A stretch of 64,000 bases of DNA from JBHYDC01 sp051861205 (GCA_051861205.1 JBHYDC010000003.1:124001-188000); one strand, 5' to 3'. Positions 17,801-26,847 are shown, counted from the stretch's first letter. Translations and numbers: made by a program. The notes: generated from the letters alone by a model not told the origin.

Positions 17801-20017
17801 GCCGTGATACCCGAAGGCGGCTCGATTGCCGGTGTCGACGTCATCGCCTATGCGATGAGCCTGCCGCACCTCTTGGGCACGCGGCTCGAAACGATTCCGG
17901 CCGCCGTGCCCTATCTGCACCCCGAACCCGCGCGGGCGACGCGCTGGGCCGAGCAGCTCGCGATCCGCAACGGATTTCGCATCGGCATCAACTGGCAGGG
18001 AAATCCCGATCCGGCGGTCGACCGCGGCCGGTCGGTACCGCTGGCCGCGTTGGAGCCGCTGGCGCGAATACCGGGCGTGCGTCTTATCGCGATCCAGAAG
18101 GGGGCGGGCACCGAGCAGATCGCGGCCCTCGGCGGCCGGTTCGAGGTGGAGACGCCGGGGCCGGAGTTCGACGAGGGCCCGCACGCCTTCCTCGACACGG
18201 CTGCGGTGATGGCGAGTCTCGATCTGGTGATTTCCACCGATACCGCCGCGCTGCATCTTGCAGGCGCGCTTCGCCGCCCGACCTTCGCGCTGCTGAAGGC
18301 CCATCCGGAATGGCGGTGGCAGCGCGAGGGGTGTGCGAGCCCGTGGTATCCCTCGATGCGGCTGTTCCGCCAACGGGCGGACGAAGCGGAGGACGCATCC
18401 GCACCTTGGCGGGGGGCGGTGGAGCGGCTGTGCGAGGCGGTGGCGGGGTTGGTCGCCGGTAACCGCCGGGCTTTGATCCCGGAAATCGGGCCGGCCGGCC
18501 CGGTTCCTCGCGAGGATCCGGACAACCGCTTTCTGCGGGCGCTGGCCCTTCACCGCGAGGGGAAGATCAGCCACGCCGAGCAAATCTATGCCAGCATATT
18601 GTCGGAGCATGCAGGGCATGCCGAGAGCATTCACATGCTGGGGGCGATCGCCTTGCAGCGGCAGGCGTTCCGGCGCGCGCTGATCTTCTTCCGCGAGGCC
18701 GAAGCGCTGGGGCTTTCGACACCGGAGTTTCGCACCAACCTTGCCATTGCACTGCGCCGTGTCGACCGGGCGGCGGAAGCCGAGGCGATGTTGAGGGGCG
18801 TGATTCAGACCGCACCGACGGCGGAGGCCTACATCAACCTCGGCGGTCTGCTCGCCGATAACGGCCGGCCGGAGGAGGCGCTGGAGCATTTGGCAGAGGC
18901 CGTGCGGCTGAAACCCGCGCTGGCGCTGGCGCACCGCCTGCTCGGCAATGCACTGCGCGACGCAGGCCGGCCGGACGAGGCGCTGGCCGCGCTGGACCGG
19001 GCCGTGGCGCTGGCGCCGAACGATGCCGAGGCACGCATCGACCGTGCCCACGCGCGGCTGGCGGGGGGCGATCTGCGCGGCGGCTTTGCTGACTACGAAT
19101 GGCGCTTCGGCGGGCAGGAAATGGTGGAACGCCGGTTCGACGCACCGCGCTGGACCGGCGCGCCGTTTGCCGGGACTCTGCTCGTGCACGGCGAACAGGG
19201 GCTGGGCGATCACCTCCAATTCGCACGCTTTCTCGGACCGGCCATCGCACGCTGCCGCCATCTGGTGCTGGAGGTGCGGCGCCCGATGATGGCGCTGTTG
19301 GCGACAGCCCATCCTGGCATCACCGTCGTCGAACAAGGCGCACCCCTGCCCGCTTACGACGCCGAAGTGGCGATGATGTCGCTGCCGCATGTTCTGGGCC
19401 TAAGCGCCGGTCTCGCCATGGGTCTGGTGGGAGGCACGGCGATGGCGGCGCCCTATATCGCGGCCGATCCGGCCCGCGTGGCGCAGTGGGCTCGGCGGCT
19501 GGATCTGCGGGCGGATGGCGCGATGGCGAAATCCACCGCCCGCAAACAGACCCCGACCGTGGGACTGGTATGGCAGGGCAACCCGAAAGCGCGCGCCGAC
19601 AAAGGGCGTTCGCCGCCGCTTGACGCGCTGAAGCCCATGCTCGCCATTCCCGGCGTGCGTTTCCTCGCCTTGCAGAAGGAGCACGGGCTCGACCAATTGG
19701 CGGCCTATCCCGGCATTCTTCATCCCGGCCATGACTTCGACGCGGGCGAGGACGCCTTCCTCGATAGCGCCGCGCTTTTAACGCTTTGCGACCTCGTGAT
19801 CACGTCCGACACCGCGCTTGCGCACCTCGCGGGCGCGCTGCTGCGGCCGACCTGGATCATGCTGAAACGCGTGCCGGACTGGCGCTGGGGCACCACCGGC
19901 GACAGTTCGCCGTGGTATCCCTCGATGCGGCTGTTCCGCCAGTCGCGCGCAGGCGATTGGGCTGGCGTGAGCGAGGATCTCGCCGCCGCGCTGATCCGCT
20001 GGAAGGATGGCCGATGA
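14882..20017 (+). CDS. Three-module TPR-glycosyltransferase fusion protein (1,711 aa)
   Basis: Three successive copies of one unit, each made of TPR repeats followed by a GT9-like transferase domain: about 14950-16660, 16665-18465 and 18500-20010. Each unit carries EQG(L/F)GD..QF at the start of the transferase part, WQGNP in the middle (about 16195, 17992 and 19572) and a closing block S/T-DTA..H(V/L)A with PEWRW/PDWRW and WYPSMRLFRQ. The family adds sugars to surface polymers or proteins, with TPRs binding partner or acceptor. Start is uncertain: ATG at 14882 begins the plausible protein, and ATG at 14816 is 22 codons upstream; neither has a strong site. Stop overlaps the next gene by four bases. 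Single-unit members are usually 500-700 aa, so this length is unusual. Confidence 0.85.
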   Translation: MNDRQPNWTRTEPTPLESPALSPADARPVTVNEGRRLHASADWSGAEMIYRAVLAVAPEDPDALHLLGILRHQRGDSAEAVSLIRRALALRPDHAPSWSNLTLPLAAEKRFGEAAEAGAEAVRLAPENAGNWVNLAMALNAGGRPAEAAEAAEAAIAIEPGLSLGWQHLGQARLLEKRFGAAERHFRRAITLAAANGSAPGEAQAGLAQALYGLMRYGEATAVWRSLLDADPASRVARLNLGASLRAEGQFAAALGVWSEGESGPETEFNTGCTYLLLGDWTRGFEGYERRYDVPIEPVPAKVAGVPLWTGEPLAGTLLVHHEQGLGDTIQFLPLIARLLTRVARIVMVCQPALAAFLGTCQPVKAAGRRILILRDGEPLPAVDAWLPLLSAPHRLALQPSDLKSEPAYRPDPARVRAWAERLERLEGGTRRFRIGINWQGNPKAPAEVGRSIPLTCFAPLGTVPGVSLVVLQKGFGREQIAQTALALIDPGTEFDAGPDAFLDTAALAASLDLVITSDTAVAHVAAATGRPVWLILKSVPDWRWGASSDLTPWYPSMRLFRQRMAGDWAEVMSRVVEALIALLGARGEDDPDGAASFAEGLAAHQAGQFVYALKHYERRLLLAPGDGRAANFAALATYEAGGRSRTAIDGALVLARRSVELMPADPDMLANAAVLFKAAGRLDEAEDVLRRALTQQPANSAVVQNLVNTLLGKGKPDDAVRVASKAAAAAPRDPAVLKPLAEALRAAGQLTEAAAAFRLAISLSPADLALRVTLGGLLVEMNDLQGARATFEEVLERDRRNVDALSNLGVVEKRLTGPALAVWLYGLALRTQPGHADALANLGSALADLGRGEDARSALERSNAAGGDRPESLMAIGMTLLAEGRFDEGLATYEHRLNAARLGIGGAEPPLPRWTGDNLAGRSILILCEQGFGDAIQFIRYATELKRRGAGRVVVGCRARLAALLASADGVDAVIPEGGSIAGVDVIAYAMSLPHLLGTRLETIPAAVPYLHPEPARATRWAEQLAIRNGFRIGINWQGNPDPAVDRGRSVPLAALEPLARIPGVRLIAIQKGAGTEQIAALGGRFEVETPGPEFDEGPHAFLDTAAVMASLDLVISTDTAALHLAGALRRPTFALLKAHPEWRWQREGCASPWYPSMRLFRQRADEAEDASAPWRGAVERLCEAVAGLVAGNRRALIPEIGPAGPVPREDPDNRFLRALALHREGKISHAEQIYASILSEHAGHAESIHMLGAIALQRQAFRRALIFFREAEALGLSTPEFRTNLAIALRRVDRAAEAEAMLRGVIQTAPTAEAYINLGGLLADNGRPEEALEHLAEAVRLKPALALAHRLLGNALRDAGRPDEALAALDRAVALAPNDAEARIDRAHARLAGGDLRGGFADYEWRFGGQEMVERRFDAPRWTGAPFAGTLLVHGEQGLGDHLQFARFLGPAIARCRHLVLEVRRPMMALLATAHPGITVVEQGAPLPAYDAEVAMMSLPHVLGLSAGLAMGLVGGTAMAAPYIAADPARVAQWARRLDLRADGAMAKSTARKQTPTVGLVWQGNPKARADKGRSPPLDALKPMLAIPGVRFLALQKEHGLDQLAAYPGILHPGHDFDAGEDAFLDSAALLTLCDLVITSDTALAHLAGALLRPTWIMLKRVPDWRWGTTGDSSPWYPSMRLFRQSRAGDWAGVSEDLAAALIRWKDGR

Positions 20018-21513
20018 ACCAAGCGCTGCAATCGGCTTTTGCCGCCCATCAGGCCGGAAATCTTGACAGTGCCGTCGCCGGCTATCGAAAGGTTTTGGAA
20101 GAGGACCCGGCAAACGGCGATGCGCTGAACCTTCTCGGCGTGGCGCTGAGGGCGCAGGGCGAGCTTGATGAAGCCCTGATATGCGTCGCGGAGGCTGTGG
20201 CCGTGGCGCCGGGCCATGTCGATGCTTGGTACAACTACGGCAATGCACTGTGCGCGGCCGGACGGCGCGAAGAAGCCGTGGCGGCTTACGGGAAAGTCAT
20301 CGCGCTCGATCCAAGCCGGGCCACCGCGCACGCCAATATCGGCGTGGTTCTATCCGAACTCGGCCGTCCGGAGGAAGCTGTGGCCTCCTATGAGGCGGCA
20401 CTGGCGCTGAGCCCCGGCCACGTCATTGCTCGCCATAACATCGGCAATCTGCTGCCGGAAATCGGGCGCTTGGACGACGGGATCCAGCATCTGCGCGAAG
20501 CGGTTCGGATCAGCCCCGAGCTTGCCGAGGCGCACTATAATCTAGGGCTCGCGCTTTTGAGGGTGGGCGACTATGCCGCCGGATTTTCCCATTACGAATG
20601 GCGGTTCAAAGCCCCCGCCTTTACCGGCAAGCGCTATCACACCCATCTGCCCGATTGGACCGGCGCGCCCTTCGACGGGAAGCGCATTTTGATCCACACC
20701 GAGCAGGGACTGGGTGACACGCTTCAATTCGTGCGGTTCGCGCCCATGGTGCGCTCGCTCGGCAGTCTCGTGTCCCTGCAGGGGCCGAAGGCTCTGAAGC
20801 GGCTGCTCGGCCGGGCGGCAGGCATTGATCATGTCTATGGCGAAGCGGACGACGTATCGGGCCATCAACTGGTGGTGCCGCTGATGTCGCTGCCGAACCG
20901 GCTCGGCCTGACGCTGGGATCGATACCGCGCACCGTGCCCTATCTTTCAGCCGAACCTGAACGGTTGAAGATGTGGCAGGACCGCCTCGCGCCGGACGGA
21001 CGGCGGATTGTGGGGGTGGGTTGGCACGGCAATCCAGTCGCGCCGATCGACCGGGGCCGAAGCCTGCCGGGCCCCGAACTCTTGATGGCGCTGGCCGAAG
21101 CGGTGGGTATCCGGCTTGTTGCGCTTCACAAACTCGGCGCTGAGGAGTTGGTGCAATCTCAGGACGGCACCGGCTGGCGGGTGGCCACCGCGCCCTTTCT
21201 GGAACATCCCGGACCCGGCTTCGACGCCGGACCCGACGCCTTCCTCGACACCGCCGCCGTGATGACGCTCGCGGACATGGTGGTGACGACGGACACATCG
21301 CTCGCCCATCTTGCCGGTGCCCTGGCAAGGCCCACCATCGTGATGCTTCGTCATTTGCCCGACTGGCGCTGGATGATGACCCGCACCGACAGCCCGTGGT
21401 ATCCGACGTTGACGCTGGTGCGGCAGAAAACACCCGGCGATTGGGCGGATGTCGTTGCCCGCACGGCAGGTCTCGTCCACGGACGGGCGCGGCCGGCGGC
21501 ACGCGCGGCGTAA
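20014..21513 (+). CDS. TPR-glycosyltransferase (single module, fourth copy)
   Basis: 499 aa. Same architecture as each unit of the preceding giant gene: about six TPRs (residues 1-190), then a GT9-like domain with HTEQGLGDTLQF (about 230), GWHGNP (about 335), TDTSLAHLAGAL (about 428) and PDWRW..SPWYPTLTLVRQ. The WQGNP of the other copies is WHGNP here. ATG at 20014 overlaps the stop of the preceding gene (ATGA), so the two are one translationally coupled unit. Likely a recent or ongoing duplication within a glycan or protein-glycosylation locus; acceptor unknown. Confidence 0.88.
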   Translation: MNQALQSAFAAHQAGNLDSAVAGYRKVLEEDPANGDALNLLGVALRAQGELDEALICVAEAVAVAPGHVDAWYNYGNALCAAGRREEAVAAYGKVIALDPSRATAHANIGVVLSELGRPEEAVASYEAALALSPGHVIARHNIGNLLPEIGRLDDGIQHLREAVRISPELAEAHYNLGLALLRVGDYAAGFSHYEWRFKAPAFTGKRYHTHLPDWTGAPFDGKRILIHTEQGLGDTLQFVRFAPMVRSLGSLVSLQGPKALKRLLGRAAGIDHVYGEADDVSGHQLVVPLMSLPNRLGLTLGSIPRTVPYLSAEPERLKMWQDRLAPDGRRIVGVGWHGNPVAPIDRGRSLPGPELLMALAEAVGIRLVALHKLGAEELVQSQDGTGWRVATAPFLEHPGPGFDAGPDAFLDTAAVMTLADMVVTTDTSLAHLAGALARPTIVMLRHLPDWRWMMTRTDSPWYPTLTLVRQKTPGDWADVVARTAGLVHGRARPAARAA

Positions 21514-21566
21514 TGCACCTGAGCGATCGGCTCAGCGTCTGATCGGTGCAGCTAGATCCGGGGTGC

Positions 21567-22352
21567 TTATGACATTATCAATCCGCCATCGACGTTGATC
21601 GTCTGGCCGGTGATGTAAGCGGCATCTTCGGAGGCCAGGAACGCGACCAGGCCTGCTACTTCGGCAGGCGTTCCTGCACGTCCCATCGGAATGCCTCGGA
21701 CCCATTCCGCCATCAATTCGCCGGGGCCGTAGTCACCCAGCATTTTTCCCCATACGCGGTCATTATAGTCCCACATGTCGGTGTGGATGATGCCGGGGCA
21801 GATGGCGTTGGCCGTTATGCCTTCGCTCGCGAGTTCTTTTGCCAGGCTTTGGGTCAGGCCGACAACGCCGAATTTCGATGCGGCGTAATGGGGCGTGTAG
21901 ATGAAACCCTGGCGGGCCTGACCGGAGGCCGTATTGATGAGGCGGCCCTTAGTGCCACTGGCGCGAAAGCGGCGGATCGCTTCCTGGCAGCACAGAAAGA
22001 CGCCCTTGGTGTTCACGTCCAGATTCAGGTCCCATTCGCGTTCGGTCAAATCCTCGACCTTTGCGATGGTGATGACGCCCGCGTTCTGAACCGAAACGGA
22101 AACAGGGCCAAGGGTTGTCTCGACCTGGCCAAAGGTCTCTCGCACGGCTGCGGCATCCGTCACATCAAGGACGAAGCCCCTGACGACCGCTCCGGTCTCG
22201 TCGGCCAGCGCTTCGGCGACGGCGATCGTGTCCTTTTCGATGGCCGCGATGGCAACCTTGGCGCCTTCGCTGGCAAAGCGCACGGCGATACCCCGGCCGA
22301 TTCCCTTGTTTCCGCCGGTCACGAAGACTGTCTGGCCTTCAAAACGTCTCAT
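21567..22352 (-). CDS. SDR family NAD(P)-dependent dehydrogenase (polyol/sugar type)
   Basis: 261 aa. Classical SDR: TGGNKGIGRG nucleotide motif at residues 13-22, NAG near residue 90, catalytic Ser around 139 and YAASK (Tyr/Lys) around 155, and closing INVDGGLIMS. Start ATG at 22352 has AGGTGAAG just upstream; an ATG 16 codons earlier does not. It is the last gene of the minus-strand set transketolase N, transketolase C, kinase, regulator, SDR. In that setting it most likely oxidises a polyol or sugar to a ketose, or interconverts ketose and polyol. Substrate not determinable from sequence. Confidence 0.88.
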   Translation of the reverse strand: MRRFEGQTVFVTGGNKGIGRGIAVRFASEGAKVAIAAIEKDTIAVAEALADETGAVVRGFVLDVTDAAAVRETFGQVETTLGPVSVSVQNAGVITIAKVEDLTEREWDLNLDVNTKGVFLCCQEAIRRFRASGTKGRLINTASGQARQGFIYTPHYAASKFGVVGLTQSLAKELASEGITANAICPGIIHTDMWDYNDRVWGKMLGDYGPGELMAEWVRGIPMGRAGTPAEVAGLVAFLASEDAAYITGQTINVDGGLIMS

Positions 22353-22396
22353 AGTCTTCACCTTTGAACCCAGTCGTCCGAGCGGGGATCGAAAGA

Positions 22397-23347
22397 TCAC
22401 GCGGTCAATCTGGCTGCCGTAAACTTGTCGGTCACGAGCACGTCGATGAGGCCTGCCCTGAGAGCACCAGCGATGGCTTCGGTCTTTGACGCGCCTCCGG
22501 CCAGGGCCATGACGCGATCAGCCTTGCGCAAATCTTCGAGCGAGATGCCGATCACGCGGTCGTTCAACGGCGTGATGACCTCCTGCCCGTTCCGGTCATA
22601 AAACCGGAACGAAATCTCGCCCACGGCGCCGGCCTCATAGAGCATCGCCATTTCCTCCTTGGAAAAGACGTTGCCGGAGCGGGCGAGAAGTTCCGACGGC
22701 TCCACGGCCCCGATCCCGATGATCGCAAGGCTGAGACGACCGTAAAGGTCCATCGTGCCGCGCACGAAGGGGTCCGAAAGCATGACGAGCTTTGCCTCGC
22801 GGGACGATGTGACGCCCTGAACTAATAGCGAGCGCGGCTCACCCCCCGTCAGCTTTGCCAAGCGCGCCGTCAGTTCGGTCGCATGGGTCTGGACCGAGGC
22901 ATCGCCCATACCGCCTAAGATTTGGACGATGTATTTGGCCTTAACGCCCTTGAAGGGATGGATGTTGTCGACCATCCGCAAGATCGTCTGGCTCCAACTG
23001 GATACGCCGATGACTTCATGCAGTTGGAGCGTCGCTTCCAAAAAATGCGCGGCCGCCTCGCCGATGCGGGCCATGATTGCACCGTCGCGATCCTCCGAAC
23101 AGTCTACGACGATGGCCTCGGTGAGCCCATAGCGCTCACGCAAGGCACTCTCAAGTTCGGCGAAGGTACCGGGAGGGGGGATCACCGTGGTGCGAACGAT
23201 GCTTTCCTGACTGGCGCGTTTGAGCATGCGCGAGACGGTCGCCTGCGACATGCGCAGCGTCTCGGCGATCTCGGTCTGGCGCTTGTTTTCAGTGTGGTAC
23301 ATCTGGGCAATGCGGGCGATCAGGCGCAATTCGTTGGTCCGACCCAT
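22397..23347 (-). CDS. SorC/DeoR-type sugar-binding transcriptional regulator
   Basis: 316 aa. N-terminal helix-turn-helix around residues 22-44 (QTEIAETLRMSQATVSRML) and a C-terminal sugar-phosphate sensing domain typical of the SorC family, with GGMGD and GGASK segments. Family members repress or activate sugar operons in response to a phosphorylated intermediate. A palindrome TGAATTTTTATTCA lies 15 bp upstream, and closely related palindromes precede the transketolase operon and the ABC transporter operon, so this protein is the obvious candidate to control all three. Gene sits between the kinase and the SDR. Confidence 0.9.
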   Translation of the reverse strand: MGRTNELRLIARIAQMYHTENKRQTEIAETLRMSQATVSRMLKRASQESIVRTTVIPPPGTFAELESALRERYGLTEAIVVDCSEDRDGAIMARIGEAAAHFLEATLQLHEVIGVSSWSQTILRMVDNIHPFKGVKAKYIVQILGGMGDASVQTHATELTARLAKLTGGEPRSLLVQGVTSSREAKLVMLSDPFVRGTMDLYGRLSLAIIGIGAVEPSELLARSGNVFSKEEMAMLYEAGAVGEISFRFYDRNGQEVITPLNDRVIGISLEDLRKADRVMALAGGASKTEAIAGALRAGLIDVLVTDKFTAARLTA

Positions 23348-23361
23348 GGGTACCTCGTACG

Positions 23362-23375
23362 TGAATTTTTATTCA
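23362..23375. promoter_or_regulatory. Candidate SorC operator, copy 1
   Basis: TGAAT-TTTT-ATTCA, a perfect 5+5 palindrome, 15 bp before the regulator start and overlapping the kinase stop codon. It matches two other sites in the same locus. Suggests autoregulation from an internal promoter. Confidence 0.6.
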
Positions 23376-24838
23376 TTCTTAATTGAAAGGGCAGGCAGCG
23401 TCGAGCGACTGATCGCATCCTGCCAAACGCGAAGCCGGTCTGGCGCATCGAGAGCCTGCGGCGAAACGAGCTTACCGGTTCGTGGCAAGTTGGCGATCGC
23501 CTGCAAATCTGGCCAGATGCCGAGCGAAAGCCCCGCCAGATAAGCCGCGCCGAGGGCTGATGCCTCGGCTGCGTCGCACTGGATCAAGTCGTGACCTAGG
23601 ATGTCGGCGACCGATTGCATGAGGAAATCGTTGCGGCTTGGACCACCATCGGCATAGAGCCGTCCCAGCGGAACTGGAGATTGCGAAGACATAGCGGCGA
23701 CGACATCATGCACTTGGAAAGCCAGTGAATCTGTCACCGCACGGGCCAACTGCGCGCGCGTCGTGGTGAAGGTGATGCCGCAGAAGAGGGCGCGCGCGTC
23801 CAAAGCCCAATAGGGGGCGCCCAGTCCGACAAAGGCGGGCACAAAGCCCGGACCACCTGGATCCGCAGAAGCCGCAAGTTCGGTCAGGGACTGAACGTCG
23901 GGCAAGCCCAAGATCTCGGCCATCCAGGGAAGGGACGCCGCTGAGACGAGTATATTGCCCTCGAAAGCATAGGTCGGCTGCCCGGCGATCGACCATGCGA
24001 TCGTCGTGGTAATGCCGCGCTCCGGGGCAATGTAATGCGGAAGCGTTGTCATGATCGACGAACCGGTTCCGAAGGTAACCTTGCCATCTCCAGGGGCGAA
24101 GGCGCCGTGGCCGAACAGGGCTGCATGGCTGTCGCCGATGGCCGAGCAAATCGGAATTCCGTCTGGTAATCCGATCACATGACGGGTTTCGCCGAAGCGC
24201 GCAGCACTGTCGCGCACCTCTGGCAGCATCGATTTCGGCACGCCGAAGAGCGCGCAGAGCTCGTCGCTCCATGTCTGCCGGTTAATGTCGTAAAGCTGGC
24301 TTCGGGCAGCGTTTGACGCATCGCAGGCGTGAACCATGCCCCCGGTGAAGCAGTGAATGAGCCAAGCGTCGATCGTTCCCATGCGCAGCTGCCGGTCAGC
24401 AGGCGCGCGGTCCACCAACCACTTCATTTTGGGGCCGGGAAACATCGGGTCTATGGGCAAGCCGGTCAGGGCCAGAACACGGGGCGCATGCCCCGCCGCG
24501 ATCAACTCACCGCAGGTCGAAGCGCTACGGCGGCATTGCCAACTGACCACCGGTCCCAGCGGTTCGCCGGTTGTCGCATCCCAGATCGTAACCGACTCTC
24601 GCTGGTTGGAAATGGCGATGCCCACCACCTCGACTGCGGGCCCTGCTTCAAGGCAGACGGTGATCGCCTCTTGTACGGAGGCCCATATCCGAAGCGGGCT
24701 CTGCTCCACCCAGCTGGGTTGCGGGTGATCGATGCCGACCGGTACCGCGCTGCGCGATAGGATTTCTCCGGTCGTCGATACAAGCACCGCTTTGGAGTTC
24801 GTGGTGCCTTGGTCGATGGCTAGAATGGCGCTCGTCAT
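23369..24838 (-). CDS. FGGY family carbohydrate kinase (glycerol/ketose kinase-like)
   Basis: 489 aa, normal for FGGY kinases. N-terminal phosphate loop LAIDQGTTNSKAV (residues 6-18), an adenosine block GTGSSIMTT near residue 265 and GLGAPYWALDARAL near residue 338, followed by YADGGPSRNDFLMQ near 405, all as in glycerol and xylulose kinases. The start ATG at 24838 has GGAG upstream. Overall look is closest to glycerol kinase-like members, but linkage to a two-subunit transketolase and two SDRs suggests a ketose or branched ketose as substrate, whose phosphate would feed the transketolase. Substrate is inference. Confidence 0.88.
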   Translation of the reverse strand: MTSAILAIDQGTTNSKAVLVSTTGEILSRSAVPVGIDHPQPSWVEQSPLRIWASVQEAITVCLEAGPAVEVVGIAISNQRESVTIWDATTGEPLGPVVSWQCRRSASTCGELIAAGHAPRVLALTGLPIDPMFPGPKMKWLVDRAPADRQLRMGTIDAWLIHCFTGGMVHACDASNAARSQLYDINRQTWSDELCALFGVPKSMLPEVRDSAARFGETRHVIGLPDGIPICSAIGDSHAALFGHGAFAPGDGKVTFGTGSSIMTTLPHYIAPERGITTTIAWSIAGQPTYAFEGNILVSAASLPWMAEILGLPDVQSLTELAASADPGGPGFVPAFVGLGAPYWALDARALFCGITFTTTRAQLARAVTDSLAFQVHDVVAAMSSQSPVPLGRLYADGGPSRNDFLMQSVADILGHDLIQCDAAEASALGAAYLAGLSLGIWPDLQAIANLPRTGKLVSPQALDAPDRLRVWQDAISRSTLPALSIKNE

Positions 24839-24917
24839 GGCAACTCCGCTTGTACGAAGCATCGGGCACGGCGACAGGAGGGGCGCCCCGACCCGGATCT
24901 GACCGGATCGCGCGGGC

Positions 24918-25886
24918 TCAGAGACGCGCCGACTTGCGAGAGATGAGAATTTTGGCCGCTTCGGCAACTGCGGAAGGGGCCATGCCAAACTCGTCCAGGA
25001 GGAATTCGGCGGACCCGGTGGGCGCGAAGAGGCCCGGCACTCCCAGAATCTTCATAGGCACGGGCGCTTCGGCTACGACAACCTCGGCAATGGCAGAGCC
25101 AAGACCGCCGAAGGTGGAATGCTCTTCGGCAGTCAAGATCGCGCCGGTATCGTGGGCCGCCGCGACGATGGCGGCCGCGTCGAGGGGACGAACCGTGGCC
25201 ATGTTCAAGACTCGTGCCTCAATCCCTTCGGCCGCAAGCAAGTCAGCCGCCTTCATCATGCGGTGCGTAAGCGTGCCGTTGGCGATGAGCGTGACCGCAT
25301 CCCCATCGCGCAGCACATTCGCCTTACTGAGGACGAACTTGTGCCCGGCCGGCAACAGGTCGGGCACACCCACTCTGGAAAGACGCAGAAAAACCGGGCC
25401 GTCGAAAGCGGCGGCCCATTCAACGGCGGCAGCGGTTTCGATGGAATCGCAGGGCGCGATGACCGGAAGATTGGGCAGGACGCGAAGCCATGCAAAATCC
25501 TCGACGGAATGGTGGGTTGGACCAAGCTCCCCATATGCCATGCCGGAGGATATCCCGATCAACTTCACGTTGGCATTCGAATAAGCGATATCCGCCTTGA
25601 TTTGCTCCAGCGAACGCCCCGTCAGGAAGCACGACGCACCGCAGACGAAGGGAAGGAGCCCGCCATTGGCAAGGCCCGCCCCCACTCCCACCATGTTCTG
25701 TTCGGCGATGCCCACATTCACAAGGCGGTCGGGCCACTTTGCCTTGAACCCGCCGAGTTTGGAGGATCCGACCGAGTCGTTGCAGACCGCGACGATCCGT
25801 GGATTTTCTGCGCCAAGCCGTTCCAGCACCGCCACGAAGGCGTCCCGGCAATCGTGCAACTTCACAGATGAGGCGGACATGCTCAC
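24918..25886 (-). CDS. Transketolase C-terminal subunit
   Basis: 322 aa, half of a classical transketolase: the pyrimidine-binding domain with the conserved cofactor-activating Glu in VNVGIAEQNMVGVGAGLA (residues 57-74), followed by the C-terminal transketolase domain. Together with the upstream 270-aa gene it forms a two-subunit thiamine diphosphate enzyme moving two-carbon units. Start overlaps the stop of the N-terminal subunit gene by four bases (ATGA); a second ATG two codons in is also possible. Split transketolases of this sort occur in specialised sugar loci (for example apulose-phosphate or sulfosugar pathways), not in the pentose phosphate core. Confidence 0.92.
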   Translation of the reverse strand: MSMSASSVKLHDCRDAFVAVLERLGAENPRIVAVCNDSVGSSKLGGFKAKWPDRLVNVGIAEQNMVGVGAGLANGGLLPFVCGASCFLTGRSLEQIKADIAYSNANVKLIGISSGMAYGELGPTHHSVEDFAWLRVLPNLPVIAPCDSIETAAAVEWAAAFDGPVFLRLSRVGVPDLLPAGHKFVLSKANVLRDGDAVTLIANGTLTHRMMKAADLLAAEGIEARVLNMATVRPLDAAAIVAAAHDTGAILTAEEHSTFGGLGSAIAEVVVAEAPVPMKILGVPGLFAPTGSAEFLLDEFGMAPSAVAEAAKILISRKSARL

Positions 25887-26695
25887 GGCAGCACCTCCGA
25901 AAGCTCAGCGCGGGCTATTCTGTACTGTTCGGCATTGGGCACTTTGTGGTGCCAGTCCACTGTGTCCTGCATGAACGAGATGCCTTGGCCCTTGTTGGTG
26001 TGCGCGACGATGCAATGCGGCCGCGAGCCGCGATGCTCCAGCGCCGGCACGATCTGATCCATGGCGTTGCCGTCGATCTCGGCGACGCTCCAGCCGAACG
26101 CTTCCAGCTTGGGCCGGAATGGGGCGAGGTCATTGGTATGTTTTAGAGCTGCGCCCTGCTGAAACCGGTTGTGGTCGATGATCAGCGTCAGATTATCCAG
26201 ATTGAACTGCGCTGCAGACGAGATGGCTTCCCAGTTCGATCCCTCCTGCATCTCGCCATCGCCGGTCATCACATAGGTGCGATAACTTGCGCCGATAAGC
26301 TTGGCGGCTTTGGCCATACCGACCGCCACGGGAAGGCCGTGGCCCAAAGGGCCGGTATTTGTTTCTACGCCAGGCACCTTGTTGCAGTTCGGGTGCCCGT
26401 TCAACCGCGAGTGCGGTTGAAGAAAAGTCGAAATCTCGTCCTCTGGCAGGAAGCCGCGCTTTGCGAGCGTCACGTAGAGCGCAAGGGCTACATGGCCTTT
26501 CGACAGCACAAATCGGTCGCGGTCTGGGTGTTTGGGATCGTCCGGCCAGATGCGCAGGACGCGGAAGTACAGGGCCGTCAGGATGTCGATCGCCGACATC
26601 TCGCCGCCGATATGTCCAGCGCCGGCCTCATAGACCGCCTGCAGATCGCGAAGGCGAATCAGACGAGCGATGCGTTCGAGATCGTTCGGCTGCAT
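25883..26695 (-). CDS. Transketolase N-terminal subunit
   Basis: 270 aa, thiamine diphosphate/pyrophosphate domain. The Mg-TPP motif begins GDGEMQEGSNWEA (about residue 143) and reaches the conserved Asn about 28 residues on; HIGGEMS near residue 29 and the GPLGHGLPVAVGMA segment near 114 are typical. First gene of the minus-strand catabolic operon. Its promoter region is shared with the divergent ABC transporter; a TGAAT-type palindrome starts 14 bp before its start codon. Confidence 0.92.
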   Translation of the reverse strand: MQPNDLERIARLIRLRDLQAVYEAGAGHIGGEMSAIDILTALYFRVLRIWPDDPKHPDRDRFVLSKGHVALALYVTLAKRGFLPEDEISTFLQPHSRLNGHPNCNKVPGVETNTGPLGHGLPVAVGMAKAAKLIGASYRTYVMTGDGEMQEGSNWEAISSAAQFNLDNLTLIIDHNRFQQGAALKHTNDLAPFRPKLEAFGWSVAEIDGNAMDQIVPALEHRGSRPHCIVAHTNKGQGISFMQDTVDWHHKVPNAEQYRIARAELSEVLP

Positions 26696-26708
26696 GGATT
26701 CCTCTGTG

Positions 26709-26722
26709 TGAATAAATATCCA
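26709..26722. promoter_or_regulatory. Candidate SorC operator, copy 2
   Basis: TGAAT-AAAT-ATCCA, one mismatch from the 5+5 palindrome seen before the regulator gene, just upstream of the transketolase N-subunit start. Confidence 0.55.
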
Positions 26723-26847
26723 ACAGATGATATAGTTGCACGACAGGGGGGTAAGTCAAGTGGAAATGAATTGGAAGCAAGGCACTGCGCCTGCAATGGC
26801 GTATTGACATCCTACTACGGCATCAGTTACGAATTTACAGGCGGTAT

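Noticed and set aside
17093..19390. 765-codon minus-strand frame opposite the TPR-glycosyltransferase gene
   Set aside because: Arg/His/Gln-rich antisense of a GC-rich gene with repeated motifs on the other strand; no family features.
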